Assembly: GCF_036785885.1 (NCBI RefSeq)
Contig: NC_092317.1
Span: 4,280,501-4,344,500, forward strand
DNA length: 64,000 bases
Direction of reading: 5' to 3'
DNA from: Coffea arabica
Lineage: Eukaryota > Streptophyta > Magnoliopsida > Gentianales > Rubiaceae
The notes beneath the pieces are model-generated. The model ran no database searches, was not told the DNA's origin, and saw nothing but the letters and a program-made list of their open reading frames with translations. The position numbers and the translations under genes are program-made. Shown in pieces: positions 21,165 through 34,756 of this stretch. Positions within the stretch are counted from its first letter, which is position 1. Every line of letters begins with the position of its first letter.

Positions 21165-23936
21165 TCATTCTTGAAGTACAAATGAACCTTGTATCCTCTT
21201 TTCTAAAGGTTGAGGAGGAAAATTCAAGGGAGAGAACATATCATCAAAACTTGAAGCAGGAGCTGGCTTGAACTCGTAAGGACCTCCTTTTGCACCCCAC
21301 ACCTGTAAATCAGTTAAAAGAATTGGGCAAAGGAAATTTGTTAAGAGAAGCTTCCAACATCATTTTCAAGGAATCACATTTGGGGACAATATTTCAAGAA
21401 GCAAAGAAAACTAACTTGATTTCCTTCTTCATCATAGCCTCTATCCCAAATGTGTACCTCGTTGTTCTTTAACACAGAGAGTTCTGATGTACAGTATGCC
21501 GCACCATTCTGCTAAGATTCAATGAGTTTTAAAAATTATAAAGAAATATAGGAGGAGGAGACGAACACATGATACACATAACATGCAGATTGTAGAAAAT
21601 TATGTTTGAGAAAAATTATGGGGATTCATACCCATGTATTAGGGAATCCATCTGGTTGAGTTGAACCTTCATATAAGCAGCGTTTTCCACGGTCGCAACG
21701 TTTGAGGTGAATAGTTGTCAAATGCTCAGCAATGTCCTTCATACAAAATCAAAGTTAAAAGCCACAATTAAATAAAGAAGGCCTCAAATCAGAGAGCAAG
21801 AGAGAGATCGAGCTGGAGAAGATATAAATCCTTGACCAGTCAGATTGAAATGGCAGCGTCATACAATAACGAAGTGACGTCTTTTTCAGGAAAAGAGATC
21901 CTCAAATATCCATTTGAATGAAAAAATTTAGATAAAAGTGAAGTTAAGCCCAATGACATTCTGTTTATGGGTTTGTTAACCTGTTTTTTATGCTGTTTAT
22001 AGAATATAGACATTTTCTTCATTTATTTCGAGATTTCACTCTAAGGCCTTTGTAGCCAATCAGAAGCTGAGATAATCTATAATTCATAAACCTGGCAAAA
22101 ATCTGCTTAAAAGCATACCCCAATAACTTCTTCAGGTTCTGGCCGCTGGTCCTTCGGGCGATCACAAAAATTCTTATACTCTTCGGCATCTCTGATGGCA
22201 TGCGTACTTACCTGCAATTAGTACGAAAGAGACGTGGCAAAATCTTTAGCATTGATAGATCTAAGTTCTTTATAAACTCAAAGAAATAGGAAAACTATTA
22301 GCTAGTAAAGTAGCACCGAAAATCCCAAGCTTGGTATCCTAGCTGCTATTTAGCTTCCTCTTTCAAACCCCCCTCCCTGCACCCATTCAGTTTTTCTCTT
22401 TCCAAGGGGGCAAAAAGACAGAAACTAACAAGAAATCATGAAAAAATGTGGACAGCCAGCTAAACTGCTAAAGCTTCTGAATATTGATACATTGGATGTC
22501 TCTTCCCTACACGACGGTTGAAACCTTTTGTCATCTTACCTGTAAGTCATTTTTGATAAAATAATCTGCATAGCTACATCCCCATTCGTCTCCAACCACA
22601 AAAAAACTATGGCATTTGTGTTTAACCCAACAAACGTAATCAATTGAAGACAAGAGTTAGACACTTAAACAAATAGCCATGCACACAAAAACTGTTCACT
22701 TAGCTTACATGGTACAAGTTCAACAAGTGAACCATTATACTCTTTAAGGCTTAATGTGGCAACAACAAAGGTACCAAGAATAAATATTAAAAACAAACTT
22801 TAAGAGTACCTCAACATCGCATTTCATCTCCTTTGGGCAAGGCTTTACCATGTAGAATCTCTGGAAATGGCCACATATAATTCAGTCAACAGTTAATGTC
22901 AATAAGAAAATTAAACCGCTATAGCTAAAACCAAGAAGAAAGGAGCAAGAAAACTGGGGAAGCATTTCTTTGGCGGCAAAAAAAATTCCCAGAAGCATTC
23001 AAATTGATAAACTGCTCGGATATCAAAGACATAAAGCCACCAGAATTTCTTGAAATGAGCAACTGGGCTGTCTACTATAAGCAAAATGCAGAAATAAGTT
23101 TTACAAACAATAAATACACGCTTTATCAACCTGGCGATATGGTTTATGAGGAGTTCTCCAGAATGCCTGCCACAACAAATAGAATCTCATTATATAATTG
23201 GAATTGACACGTTCAATATCGTGAAAAATCAAGAGCATCAACTGAAACAGCTCCAGTCACAATTCCAAATACTAACCTGTTCAAAATACAAAACTTTCGA
23301 ACCATCAACTATTTCGGCAGCTGGGCATGATAGCCATCTAAAATACTCATTCTAGTTAGAAATAAGAAATTTGATAATTCACATTCAGAATTGCCAGTAA
23401 AGTTCAGTTCTTTCTTTCATTCTTTTCTTTTACTCAAATATATAAGGTGTATTAATTGGAAAAAAGGAAAAAAAAATGCAATTACAGATTTTTCCAAATA
23501 TCATTTTACCAAATAATTTCAACGACTAACAATTGCAAAACCCAAAATGTCGAAAAATGAATAAACGAAAGGATTTGTACCTCAAATTAAAGTAATTATC
23601 AGGATCTCTAGACGCTTGCTCCCTCGAAAACTAAAAAAGATTAAAACTTTAATAGAAATATAAATTCGAATTTTCCAAAATTGAAAGAGAAAATTGAGAA
23701 TTTAGAGATTAAGAATTTGAGATTACCTTTTCACCGGCGAGGGATTGAGCTACGATGCGAGCGTGGTCCCAGCGAGTAGTGGACTTGGTGAGGCGTTTGA
23801 GCAACAGGGCACCTCCGATTAACACAAGGGACTTAAGCACCACTCCTCGCGCCTTGCCCCAACCGTTTGAGCTCGAGTTCGGGTTGAAGTCAGGCTCCGA
23901 CGACTTCGACTCCGACCCCGAACCCGTGCTCATCAC
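21165..23936 (-). CDS. CRL: Chromophore lyase CRL (CRUMPLED LEAF), chloroplast envelope
   Basis: Nine coding exons (23727-23936, 23581-23630, 23277-23337, 23131-23166, 22810-22860, 22119-22211, 21632-21736, 21416-21508, 21165-21302) join in phase to 278 residues. After a serine-rich N-terminus comes a single membrane segment (VVLKSLVLIGGALLLKRL, about 32-49), then a CpcT/CpeT-like lipocalin-type domain with FSREQASRDPDNYFNLR, AFWRTPHKPYRQRFYMVKPC, DAEEYKNFCDRPKDQRP and CDRGKRCLYEGST. These match remembered Arabidopsis CRL throughout. CRL is a plastid outer-envelope protein needed for plastid division and normal cell division; the bilin-lyase-like fold suggests tetrapyrrole binding but plants lack phycobilisomes. 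MM at the start leaves two possible first codons. Confidence 0.93.
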
Positions 23937-25030
23937 TGATATATACTATTAGTAATTACTTGCTCTGTTACTCAGTAAGTTACAGTGAAAACTCAACCAA
24001 TCGATTCATCCATATCTCCAATTTGTTAAATCTATAGTCAGTTCGAAGTTCAATTTTTTCGGGGAAATCTCAGGGGGACAGAAATTATGCTCCGGCAAAA
24101 GTGTCGGACGCCGGCGAGGAGGCAGTGGCTAGTTGGTCACTGGCAGTAATACTAGCAGTATTAGATTAGATTACCTACCCCCACTAGTTATCAGTATTCA
24201 GTAACATATTCAATTGAGACGATTTGACAAAACTAACCCTTTCCTTTTTGGTTTTTTGGGGTTTTGGGGAATCAGCTAGTGCAGGCAAAAAGGTTCCAAA
24301 TTTTTTTTTTTTTGTTGAAACGTCTAATTTAAGTATTTACGTATGGCCGTATTCTAGTAAGATATCGCTTGAATTTGATAATTTAATTCAATATTTAAAT
24401 TTTATAAAAATTTAACATGTTCAGACTCCGCTTGAGTTTAATAATTTAATTTAATATTTAAATTTAATAAAAATTTTAACATGTTCAGACTCCGATCTAA
24501 TTTAGCACTTTTAATATGTTCAGACACGTTTGATAACCAACTGAATTTCCTAAGCAAAAATTGTTCCAAAAGTGATACGCTATTCACTCATCATTGATAT
24601 ATGCTCAAATGTAACAGATTTAGAATGTGTTTGATAAAGCAAAAATCTGAAACTCTCAAATCTAAGTAATTCGCAAAGTTACTGATTGATTGGCGTTGAT
24701 GTAATCTTTGATTTCCAATGTGATTCCTATTCATTGCCATGAATTGAACGGGCAGTGAACGATCACGCACACGATTACAATTAAATCATCATTGCCATTA
24801 AAAGCAAGAGAAAATAACATATTGGCAGTAAAGTAGAGGCAAAATTTTCGTTGCTGGATTAAGCACAAAAAGGTTGAAGAGTACAACCAAGCAGTCCTCT
24901 CATTCTTGGATTCTTTTTATCTCAATGGATTTAACCAATAAACTACCATATTGAATGATGAAATGAAAAGTAATAACTGGTCCAGTCTCAAGAAGTTTGA
25001 GCACAACTTTTTTGTTGCTGTGTTTTGAGC
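23937..25030. other. CRL promoter side and 3' flank of rubredoxin gene, with tandem repeat
   Basis: CRL is transcribed leftwards, so 23.94-24.3 kb is its leader and promoter. At about 24366-24495 a unit of about 64 bp is present twice (both copies contain AACATGTTCAGACTCCG). Around 24600-24680 the word GTGTTTGATAAAGC and following sequence resemble the MITE family at 34.2 and 48.0 kb. No gene seen. Confidence 0.5.
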
Positions 25031-26207
25031 CTAAAAGGTGTTATTTAAGTAGAGATATAAACCACCCAATGCTGCAATTCCAACCGCAATTCCAATGGGC
25101 AATGCTCTCCTGCAACAGCCACAAAAACATGTGTAAGGCTGTAAGCATATACATCTTGCTCCCGCCCTCCCCACCAAAACCAAAAAAAAGCCAAGAAGGA
25201 AATCAAGAAATTAGCATGAAATCAGTTAATGCTAAGATTTTACAATTCCACCAAGCTTCACGGAGGAAAATCCATAGCCCAATGGCTTACCCTATTGCTT
25301 CGTCTCTTTGAATCTGTGCTTTTCTGGCTTTCCTAACATCCGACTCATTAGCATTTTTGGCCACCTTGGGCTCATATGACTTGAATCTTCGTTTTGGAGC
25401 ACCACAAACTGCAGGATTCAGTCTCAATAGTCAATGGTCGTGTTGCCAATAGAGGACTGAACAAAACATTTCTACAACATTCCAAAAAGCCCACAAATTT
25501 TTAAACTCCAATTTGAAATCATAAGTATGTAAAAGATGCAAGTAAAAAGTTGCACAAGTAATTTGTGCACATTCTAAGTTCTACTGACAGTCTGCTGACG
25601 AAAATTGTTCCAACTACCACCCTCATTAGCATCTAACACAGAAAGAAAAATCCTTGATAAGGATCACGTTAAATTCTAAGGGAACAAAGAAATTAACATG
25701 AATAAAATGAGTACCGAACGATTTTTCAGAGCTTTAGGAAAAGGACAATTTTATCTGATAATGCAGGATAAAAGGGATGTGGTAGCTTGAGACGAAGAAA
25801 AATGTACCAGGGCAGAAGAAATTGTCCGGTAATTTCTCAAAGGGCGTTCTGTCATTGTAGATATACCTGCATATATCGTACAAATCGCATTTACAATCTA
25901 GTAACAGAACAACTCAGTAAAGCAGAGAAAGAACAAAATTGTCAGCAAATAATTAAGCCAAATAAAATTACCCGCAATCGCGGCAAATATAGGCTTGCTT
26001 GGAGGCAACCCGCATGGAGAATTTTGGAGCAGTTGCAGGAGCGCCGGACTCTTGATGAGGAGGAAGCAAGAGGTGAAGAGAAGGGGCGAGGAAGGACGAT
26101 TTGAGAGCAAAAGCATCGGAAGGTGGCCGGAGGCCAGCATTGCCCGTCGGGGCTAGAGAAGAAGGCGAGGGTATGGTCTTGGCGGGTAGCTGCAGGGCCA
26201 TTTCCAC
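25031..26207 (-). CDS. Rubredoxin-like protein, plastid-targeted, C-terminal membrane anchor
   Basis: Four coding exons (25972-26207, 25808-25866, 25291-25408, 25031-25109) give 163 residues. Residues 1-60 are a Ser/Pro/Ala-rich presumed plastid transit peptide. The rubredoxin domain follows, with the two iron-binding pairs YICRDCGYIY (Cys75, Cys78) and FFCPVCGAP (Cys97, Cys100). A charged linker KNANESDVRKARKAQIQRD leads to a hydrophobic tail LPIGIAVGIAALGGLYLYL at 141-159. Plant proteins of this layout sit in thylakoids or the envelope and handle electron transfer; RBD1 of this kind is needed for photosystem II assembly. I cannot tell RBD1 from its close relative. Because CRL is the neighbour, I favour the relative that I recall beside CRL in Arabidopsis (At5g51010). 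The start could also be the ATG two codons further in. Confidence 0.85.
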
Positions 26208-28250
26208 TGCTCTTTAGCTTCTTCCCAATTCTGGCGAGAGTCGTCGAGTCTTTGCCCAGCAGTTGTGGAAGCAAAGAGGAAGAGATGAGGCGATAATGTC
26301 AAATTTTGTGTAATGTAGCAATTGGTTGTCAATATTAGAGTAGACTGCGCAATGGGTGAAGTGTGGCTGTCATGCTCCCCACACAAGTTCTCCTTTTCAC
26401 CTTTGCATCTTTCTTATCTTCTCCAACGTTCCAACACCCAAGGGAATATGTATCCAAGAATTTTTTTTAATAATATGTATCCAATAATATTTTTTAATTT
26501 ATTTTTTTTTATATTTTTATCTCACATATATCATACAGTATCACAAAAAATTGATAGTATAATAATTATTTCAAATAATATCTCAAATAATACTCTATTA
26601 TTCAAGATAAATCTCATCCTGAAATTATATATTTTAAACTTGTAATTGACAGTCAACCAACCCTTGCTAGAAATATATATATATATACAGTATAGAATTG
26701 GAGATTCAAGACTCCTGAAAATTTGTGGTGTTCAAATCGGTTTCTTAAACCATTTATTTGTAACGCATTTTGGACTTTTAAATGCTAATCCCTTGTTCTC
26801 CCTATTCATTCGTTCACCATTTTCATGGCATTACATGATTACAATAATGCATTTTGCTGACTTGAGTTGCTTATAATCGAAGATAAAGGGAAAAATTATC
26901 CCAAACTTGACAGTCTCGATTTGGTTTTCACTGTACAAGAATTTCAACGAGTATCCCAATTTTAGTTTTACTAGTTGATTATACAGTGTATAATATATTT
27001 TGCTAGTGGATCGGTAATTTGTTCGTCTAGAAGAGACGTCGTTCGTACGCATTCGGATCAGCAATTTCCTTTTGATAACAAGTCGATTAAGTCCACCGCC
27101 TCAGATTCTTGAATCTCCATTTGTGGATAAAAAAGCTCAGTAATTCTTAGTGCCCAAAAATAAAAGGCTCTGCTTTGAATTTGGTGTATTTTTTTTTTCT
27201 TTTGAGGTCTATAGTAACAAATCCTAAAAACAACTCAAAAAAATACGCAATTTCAAGCATAACTTACACATTTTTTACTATAGAGTGCTTTAAAGATTGT
27301 GAAAAAAAAAATCACAAAAAATAGCAAATGCTATAAACAATTCAATGATGAATTATCGTCTTCATCATCCTCATTGACTTGCACTCGTAGTACTTTGTTA
27401 TTCGTCCTGCTACTGCTCTCTCTCCCCCTCTCTCTCCTTCCTCTACCAATCCGATCAACATTCGAGTTTGACTCACTCAGACCACAGGAGCGAAGGTGGG
27501 GCAGGCAACCCAAACAGCACCTCCAAACATCAAACCCAATGTTGAGAGTGTTTATGACCCCTCCCCCTCAACAACCGGGAATAAACACACTACTTAAGGG
27601 AAATTCACAGCCCAACCCAAAAAACATGCTGACTTTCAGGCTACACTGAATATCTTGAGAGTGTTTATGACTGTCTGATTACTTTCTGGCAAGTCCAATG
27701 TTGAGAGTGTTTATGATTGTCTGGTTACGTTCCAGCAAGTCCAATGTTGAAAGACATTTCATATACTTCAGGATGCATTGGACATTGAGGCTAACGGAGA
27801 GTATACATTTAGCTTAACATGCTCGCAAGATTTTATGCAAAGGGTCGTTGGAAATCAAGTCCCTAGCTGCCATCTCAATTTCTAATGTTTTCCAAAATGG
27901 TTTATTGAAGTGACATAGACGAATCAAAAAACTACTGGGGGCCCTTCCTTTTTAGGAGAAAATGGTGCGCTATAGTGAATCACTGAATTGATGATCAGTT
28001 AAAAAAAAAAAATCAAGAATAAACACATCTGTACTTGATTCCCTATTAATTTGGGAGTTGTTTGTGGTCTGCAACATCCAAATTTGTCAAATTCCGACAT
28101 GTGCTGCTCAAAAACAAATGCAACCTCTCGTGCATTTGCAAGATCAAAATCTACAATGCAGTATGACAACAGCAGGTGAGTACAGCTACAAGGGTGCTAA
28201 CAAGGTTGGAGGAAATGCCACACTAATTTCCAGTATCAGTGTCAAACCAT
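26208..28250. other. Intergenic with MITE and short tandem repeats
   Basis: 26.2-26.4 kb is promoter side of the rubredoxin gene. A MITE of the GTTTGGAT family lies at about 26455-26645 (listed separately). At about 27537-27765 the phrase TTGAGAGTGTTTATGA occurs three times with a 60-bp period in the latter two. 28.0-28.25 kb is the 3' flank of IRX10L. The frame at 27299-27649 is low-complexity and not convincing. Confidence 0.45.
26455..26645. mobile_element. MITE, GTTTGGAT family, degraded copy
   Basis: Contains TTTTTATCTCACATATATCATA and TTATTTCAAATAATATCTCA, matching in order the copies at 30.3 and 53.35 kb. Terminal repeats are worn, so the ends are approximate. Confidence 0.5.
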
Positions 28251-31200
28251 CTACCAAGGTTTCAGGTCACCCACAGGGCCTGCTGTCCAGTTTAAGATTT
28301 TCTCGCCGGGTTTCAAGAAAGTGCTCCTGTCATGTGGCAACTTCCGAGCAAGTCCGTTTAAGATCTGGTGGAAAGCATCACGCGATTGAGGCGGTTGGGG
28401 AAATAACATGGCCTGCTTCATTGAAGGGTTTGCAAGCAATCTCTGCTTCCTCAGTATCACTTCTGTTGGGATTGAAGTGAGAATTGTATCCAACTTTGGG
28501 ACGTCCTTCTCTGCTACAAAGACCCCAATTTCTTCCCATGGTATTGCATCAGCAAATGGCAACACAATATCATCTGCTATGATTACTGGGATACAACCAA
28601 ATATTACAGCCTCAACCAATCTAGGACTCCATGGGGCCCATCCCAACGGGCACAAACAAAAAATAGCTCGCTGCATGTCCTCATAGTAGGTAGTTGGATG
28701 CTCGGTCGAAATGTCAAAGAGAGGGTTGTCCTTGAAGTTCTCCCACACAGATGCTCGAGCACCTCTGCCAAAAAGAAAAGGTAGATTTAGCCATATCAGT
28801 CAATATTGTCAGTGTCTCACAAGAAGCTTAAAGAAAATTTGAAAAGCTGTAAGTGAAGATTTTCACATTCTAGGCATGTCTTGGCCCAAATTGACGATTT
28901 TTATTCACTCTTTGCATATGCCTAATTTAGCTCCCCTGCTAAACTTTACAGATGAACGATTATTAAGTTATTCAGTAGTCATCATCTCCTTTTTTATGGG
29001 GGCCCCTTTTTTTTTGGGTGAAGGGGAGGATGCGGGCAAAGTTTTCAAGAGTTTGACTCCAGTCAAACTATACAATTATTCAGTTAAAACCACACTGATT
29101 CTGGCTTTGCTGGAAGCTTAATACTATGACAACCTGATGTAGCACTTGACTTTGAAACAATCATAGAAGCAAACACTAACATGCACAATAGCGAGAGGTA
29201 CCTTGCATAGTAGCCACCTTCTGGATCATTTCCCACATCATAGAACAACCCTCGGAAGTAAACAAATATTGATCGAGGAGTGTTAGGAGGGATCAAGTGG
29301 GCTTGCATCTTCTGTGGAGGAGCATATGGAGGAATGGTGATTGAACCATCCTTTAAGCAAACATGATTTCGTTGCCCAAAAGTTTGGACCAACGTAGCAC
29401 GCTGAAGCAACGGGAGAATCCCTCTTTCAATGGCTTTTTCTTCCTGCCATGGTCATAAATAATGATCAACATCAGATGAAAACAGAGACCATATAATGTC
29501 TTCTCCCCCCCTTCGCCCCAGTCATTTCTCAGATAATTGAAAAAATATCATAATTATATCAAATCCCCCTAGAAATTACACAATCCAGATAACTTTCAGT
29601 AGAATCTGCTGTCAGTATTATTTGGAGATTCATAAATCTTTTAGCAGAGATTCCATCCACTGTTTCTTTTTTTCCTATCACCATCCCTAGAGTGGAACAA
29701 AAGTTGGGAACGTGGGGGAGGCAACGAAAGGAGAGACATCTTACTTGATAGTGGAAACAAGCACCAAAATCATGGGGCACAATAAAGAAGTGATCAGCAC
29801 CTTCAGTTCTATTCCAGTAAGGCCAGTTAGAAGAAATAAGCTGTATTGCACTCCTCATCATACGTGGTGATTTAAAGGGTAAGGGGAGGCCATTAGGAGT
29901 CAGGTCACAGGTTGTGTAGACAGGGGTATAAAACCAATCAGCTTCCTCAGGATTGAGGGTTCGAACAGGGCTTGATAAAAGAAAACGATGCATATATATT
30001 TCAGCAGCAAACATATGAGTGAGGCATCGGGGATCCTTCTGCAGGATCTTCTTGTTGTATTTGCTGGGAAGCTCATAGACAAAAACTTTTAACCTTCCAA
30101 CTGGGTCATCTTCCAAGACATCACCAGCACTACCTAAATTTTCAAAATAAAAGTATGATAAAGTAAACGCAGCAGACATATTGCAACAAAGATAGAAACA
30201 TGACCACGAATGTAGTATGTAGTTTCAGCTCCTGACCCTCCAGTAGATACTTAAAACATGTACAAAACGACAGCAATCAACTGACAAAACCCTGGGATCG
30301 TTTGGATACTAAGATTTGGAAAAAATTTTATCCAAATTTTATTTTGCTTGCATAATAAACACAATTTTTTATCACATTTTGATAATCCCAATCACCTTTT
30401 TATCTCACACACATCACATCACAAAAACTACTATACTATTAGGCTAAATAATTTTTACAAATAATCTCCTACCAACACACCCACTGTGTTTTGAAGCCCA
30501 TCATCCAAGATTTCCTACGACATTTCTCTACAGGTGAAACATGAGATTTTTGAAAAGAGCTAGTTTTTTACCACCTACTAGATTTCAGCATATATACTTT
30601 ACATCACAAGTTCAGTCTCAATAACACCAACACTATGTGCCAGGGAGGATGAATGTTTTAAGAAACAAGCCTCTCCCTTCTGCCAAAGGGTAGCGCTTAA
30701 TAAAAGTGGTCGTTAACTATCTGCAGGTCAACTAAAATAAGAGGAATCTTAGCGTGTTAATCTATAACAAAACCACCAAACACCCATAATAGCTTTTTGA
30801 TCAATTTTTACCATTCAATATAAACCAATACCAGGAGCATCCAATATGAAGCATAAGCTAGGTCAAAATCAACAATCACATGACAACATCGTTCAGAACC
30901 AGAAAGACCATCCATATTACAGATATTAGTTTACTAGATTTACTGATTTCAGTGTTTACCCTTAATCCTTAGCAGCATAACCAAAAAGTACCTCTAAAAC
31001 ATCGCCAACTCAAACCAAAATCATGGATTATTGGCTTCAATAATTACATAGAGCCATATTTTTGAGTTAAACCCCAACAACGTTGTCCAACAGAGGTCAG
31101 CAGCCATTAAGGAAACATGCTTGAGTAAAATGAAAACACATACATACCAACCCATTACACTACCATCCTGCCCACTATTAAATCTATCCAACGTTAGCCA

Positions 31201-31712
31201 ACTTCTAAGTGACAATTTTGCAGGTGAAACAAATCCCAGTACTACAATAACCCCAATACCAAACAATCACAAGTAAATAAATCCAATGAATGCTTAACCT
31301 CAATGGCATAACTACAATTCACAAGAAAAGCTACAAAATATGGTAAATCACAGCTGGGAATCATACTAGAATTCCTAGATGCAACTGTGCAAGATAACAC
31401 CCATATCAATCTAAAATTCAATAATTCCACCAAAATCCAGTACACAAAGATAACTCAACCCAAATTAACAGCCATATTCCAACTGAAAATGAACACATCA
31501 TATTCCTCCCAGTAAGAACAGGAAGAGAAATCTGCTTCAGTACTTTTTTCATTTTATGCCTTTTACAATTTTCCACAAACCAAGGCGGGACTCTAGGTAC
31601 CTGAAATTCTTTCAGTGTGTTCATGTTGAGCCTTGCTAAACTTCCAAGCTTCAGTTCTGATCACAAAAGAAAGAAAAACAATCCCAATTAAACCCCATCT
31701 CCAGTTCCTCAT
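28251..31712 (-). CDS. IRX10L: Glucuronoxylan xylosyltransferase IRX10L (GT47, exostosin family)
   Basis: Four coding exons (31601-31712, 29745-30133, 29202-29443, 28251-28764) join in phase to 418 residues, close to the about 415 of Arabidopsis IRX10-L. An N-terminal hydrophobic signal-anchor (LIGIVFLSFVI, residues 8-18) is followed by the GT47 exostosin domain: LKVFVYELPSKYNKK, MFAAEIYMHRFLLSSPVRT, DHFFIVPHDFGACFHYQ, then RGLFYDVGNDPEGGYYARG and CPLGWAPWSPRLVEAVIFG, IPVIIADDIVLPFAD. It ends LNWTAGPVGDLKPW, the IRX10/IRX10L signature. The enzyme adds beta-1,4-xylose to the xylan backbone in the Golgi together with IRX9 and IRX14 types. Intron 1 (1.47 kb) holds a MITE. IRX10 itself is the close alternative; neighbourhood with LFY favours IRX10L. 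Confidence 0.92.
30290..30485. mobile_element. MITE, GTTTGGAT family, in IRX10L intron 1
   Basis: Starts GGGATCGTTTGGATA and ends CTACCAACACACCCA, imperfect inverted ends. The interior has TTTTTATCTCACACACATCA and ACAAATAATCTCC, parallel to the copies at 26.45 and 53.35 kb. It lies wholly inside an intron. Confidence 0.6.
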
Positions 31713-33369
31713 TTTTCTTTCTTCACAACTCAAATCTGCGACTCCAAAAACAATCAGTACAAAAAACTGAGGAACCTAGGATGGCCCAGAAAGATCAATC
31801 CTTTATTAACCGCATAAGTGCCCCAAGACCAAAGACAAAGGCCTCGGCATCAATTTACTTAATAACAAGTAGGAGGAAGAAATAGTTGGAATGTCATTAG
31901 GCAAAGTAGTTGTTGAAAGGCTTTTCTTGCAAATTGGGATTTGACACACCACAGAGAAAATGAAATCTTGCAATTTCTTTTTCTATTTTTTTAAACAAAA
32001 ATCAGAGAAATGAAATTGATAGAGAAAAGGGTTTGTGAGAAATTTGCTTCAAGAAACAGGGAAAGACCTGGAGGAGGAACTAGGAAGGGAGGGATGGTAC
32101 TGGTTGGTCTAGAGTTGGTTGTCAAGCAGCTGTTAAAATACACACTCCTGGAAACAAACGAGTAATAGAGTAGTAGTATTTCTATATATTCTTTTATATT
32201 TATTGTTGGGGATATGGATCTACTGATGATTAGTGTAATATACAGCTAATAAACATATGATTCGGGGAAGATTTGATGAAAGGAGCTTTTCATTTTCTTT
32301 GGGTTCGATAAGAAGTCCACTTCAATGAAAACCCCCTTCTACGAAGTTTGCTGCTCCAAACTCATAGTCAAGGGCCTCAAGGCTGCTCTGCTGTTTATTT
32401 CTAGTTTAATATTCCATCTCCTTCATTCTTATTACTACTTGGTTGCTTATTTCTCTTTTTCATGTGGTGCTGGTGCTGAAGGTTGCTATGTGTTTGCTCA
32501 CTAATGAAGATGGCATTATTTTTGTGGCAATTATGTTTAAGCAAATACTCGATACATAATGAATGCATTGAATTTTATTTGTTTTTTTTTTTGGGTCGGC
32601 ATTGATTTTTGTTGCTTTTGTAGTATTTTGGTGAAAACATTTTGACGAAATTGGTATGGTTAGTGTAAATAGGTTGAGGAATGGAGTATTCTATCACATG
32701 TCGGTGGTTCGGCCTAAAGCCAATTTTGGTTTTAACGCCCGAAATTTATTGACCTGCCAAAAGAATTGTAAAAGAGATTTAAAAGGAGAGGGAAATTGTC
32801 TGAAAATGCTGGGTGAATACAAGGTAGTTTCTGATTGAGGTGTTTTATAGGGGGGAAAAAAATCTTCAGCCATGGGGTAGCATGTTTTTCACATATACAA
32901 GGATCATCTTTAATTTAATTCTGGACCATGGAAGACTGTGTGTGTGTGTGTTTTTTTTACATATTTTTAAATTTCTTTTTTAGCTAGAGAAACGTGAGAT
33001 TTAAGAGATGAGAAAGGGTAAAGGGAAATCTGAACCCGTATTTAAGATTTAAGATTTCAATCTTAATTATTAGACCATTATCACCTCGCACCATAAATCA
33101 TAATGTTTTCGTTACTTTTAACTTATAATGTCTCTATGATTACTGTATAAAACTTCTCATACTAGCAGAGATTTAGAATTTTTTCTTCTTTTTTTTTTTT
33201 AACAAGAGAGCTTTAGAATTCATAATCAGTGTGAGTTAATATTTGGGGCAATCAACAGGAATTTTAATATGAACTTGTCATTTATTGATTGCTTCCATCT
33301 GGACCATCAAAAGGAAAAAAAAAATAACAAGAATGTTTTAGCCTAATTGTCAAATTTATAGAGATATTT

Positions 33370-33701
33370 TACTCCTTCCGTCCCACTTTGATAGTCCTGT
33401 TTTCCTTTTTCATCTGTCCCAAATTGTAGTCCAGTTTCCAATTGAAAAATGTAGTTGTATTTTAATTTTTCTAAAATACGCTTATTCAATGTAAGTTGTT
33501 GTTACTATAAACTTACTCCATTTAATGAGAGTTGATTTTTTTTTACCATCAATTCAAGTTCCCATAAAGTTATATTCTAATTAATATGAGGCTATTTTAG
33601 AAAAATAGTTACCTAAATTGATTGTTCCAACAAAGTTAACTACTTTTTCTTAAACTATATGAAAAAACAATCATGACTATCAAAGTGGGATGGAGGGAGT
33701 A
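33370..33701. mobile_element. Stowaway-like (Tc1/mariner) MITE, 328 bp
   Basis: The element spans 33372-33699 and is flanked by TA on both sides. The left end CTCCTTCCGTCCCACTTTGA and the reverse complement of the right end CTCCCTCCATCCCACTTTGA match at 18 of 20 bases, and the match continues through TAGTC. CTCCCTCCGTCCC ends with TA target duplication define Stowaway elements. No coding capacity. Confidence 0.9.
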
Positions 33702-34205
33702 TTTGATTATGAAATTACTAGCTTATGCCGTATAATATTAGAGATATCTTCTACAAAAAGCAAAAAGTATATATATGTTTTTGGCAGCATATGTTGGATT
33801 TTTTTTTTGGGTTATAGTCTGAGATGAAAGGCTTTGGGTTTCTTAGAGTTGGGTTCTAAGATGAGAAACAGCCCAACAGATCTTTCTTTCAGCCCAAACA
33901 AAGCTACATGATCGGAGTGATGAAAAACAGTGTACAGATTTAATATTGGTGGCCTAACTTAAACCTGTGGGTTTATAATATATAAAGCCCGAATAGCTTG
34001 CTGTGTCAACTTGTGAAGTAGTTTCACTCTCATCCCCTTTTTTTTTTCTGTAATTTCTTTGGTGTTAACTATCAATTGAAAGTAAAAAAAAAAAAAAAGA
34101 CGTGCAATCGACGCCAAAAGAAAAAAAAAGAAAAGGATTTCTAACTCTGAAAACGAATATCACGGTATGGGAAAACAGTTCCCGTTTCCTGATTTTCGAA
34201 CTAAG

Positions 34206-34500
34206 GGAGTGTTTAATAAAGCTGAAATTTGAAAATTAAAATCTAAAATCTAAAATTTGAAATGTAAATCCATTAAGTTATTAAATTGTTAAATATCAAA
34301 TCAGATACATTTGAGTGCATATCACATTCAGTGATAAGTGAATAAATCATCACTTATTTTTAGGAATAAGTTTTGTCTAAAAAATTCAGTGTCATTTAAT
34401 TAATTTAGATGTTCAATTTTTTATTATCAAATGTGTCTAAACATATTAAGATCTGAATCCATTAAATTTAAGTATTGAATTGGATTATCCAAAAGGGCTT
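34206..34500. mobile_element. MITE with GTTTGATAA-type ends, forward copy
   Basis: Begins GGGAGTGTTTAATAAAGC with AAATTTGAAAATTAAAATC following, and ends with ATTATCCAAAAGGGCTT. Interior words AGTGATAAGTGAATAAAT and ACTTATTTTTAGGAATAAG match, as an inverted copy, the element at 47.98-48.25 kb. Target duplication not resolved. Confidence 0.65.
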
Positions 34501-34756
34501 AAAGGTAAATGGTCGACCGAATTTATTTATGGCAGGGGATCTTTAAATTAACATTGCGTAAATAGACCGAAATTAACATACTTGAGTGGAAATTTCGAAG
34601 AAAAACAGGGTTGTTGGAATTGCGTAATCCAGCTGGGCATTTCTTAACAGATTTAACTCATTGAGAGCGGAGACATTATCGACAGCGATGGATAACTGCA
34701 TCTTTCTTTACCATTTTTATCAGTAAAAATCTTTGGACACATTGTAATATGTGGCA

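Noticed and set aside
25031-26207. Firm naming of the rubredoxin gene as RBD1
   Set aside because: The neighbouring CRL gene points to the other plastid rubredoxin-like gene; sequence by eye cannot separate the two.
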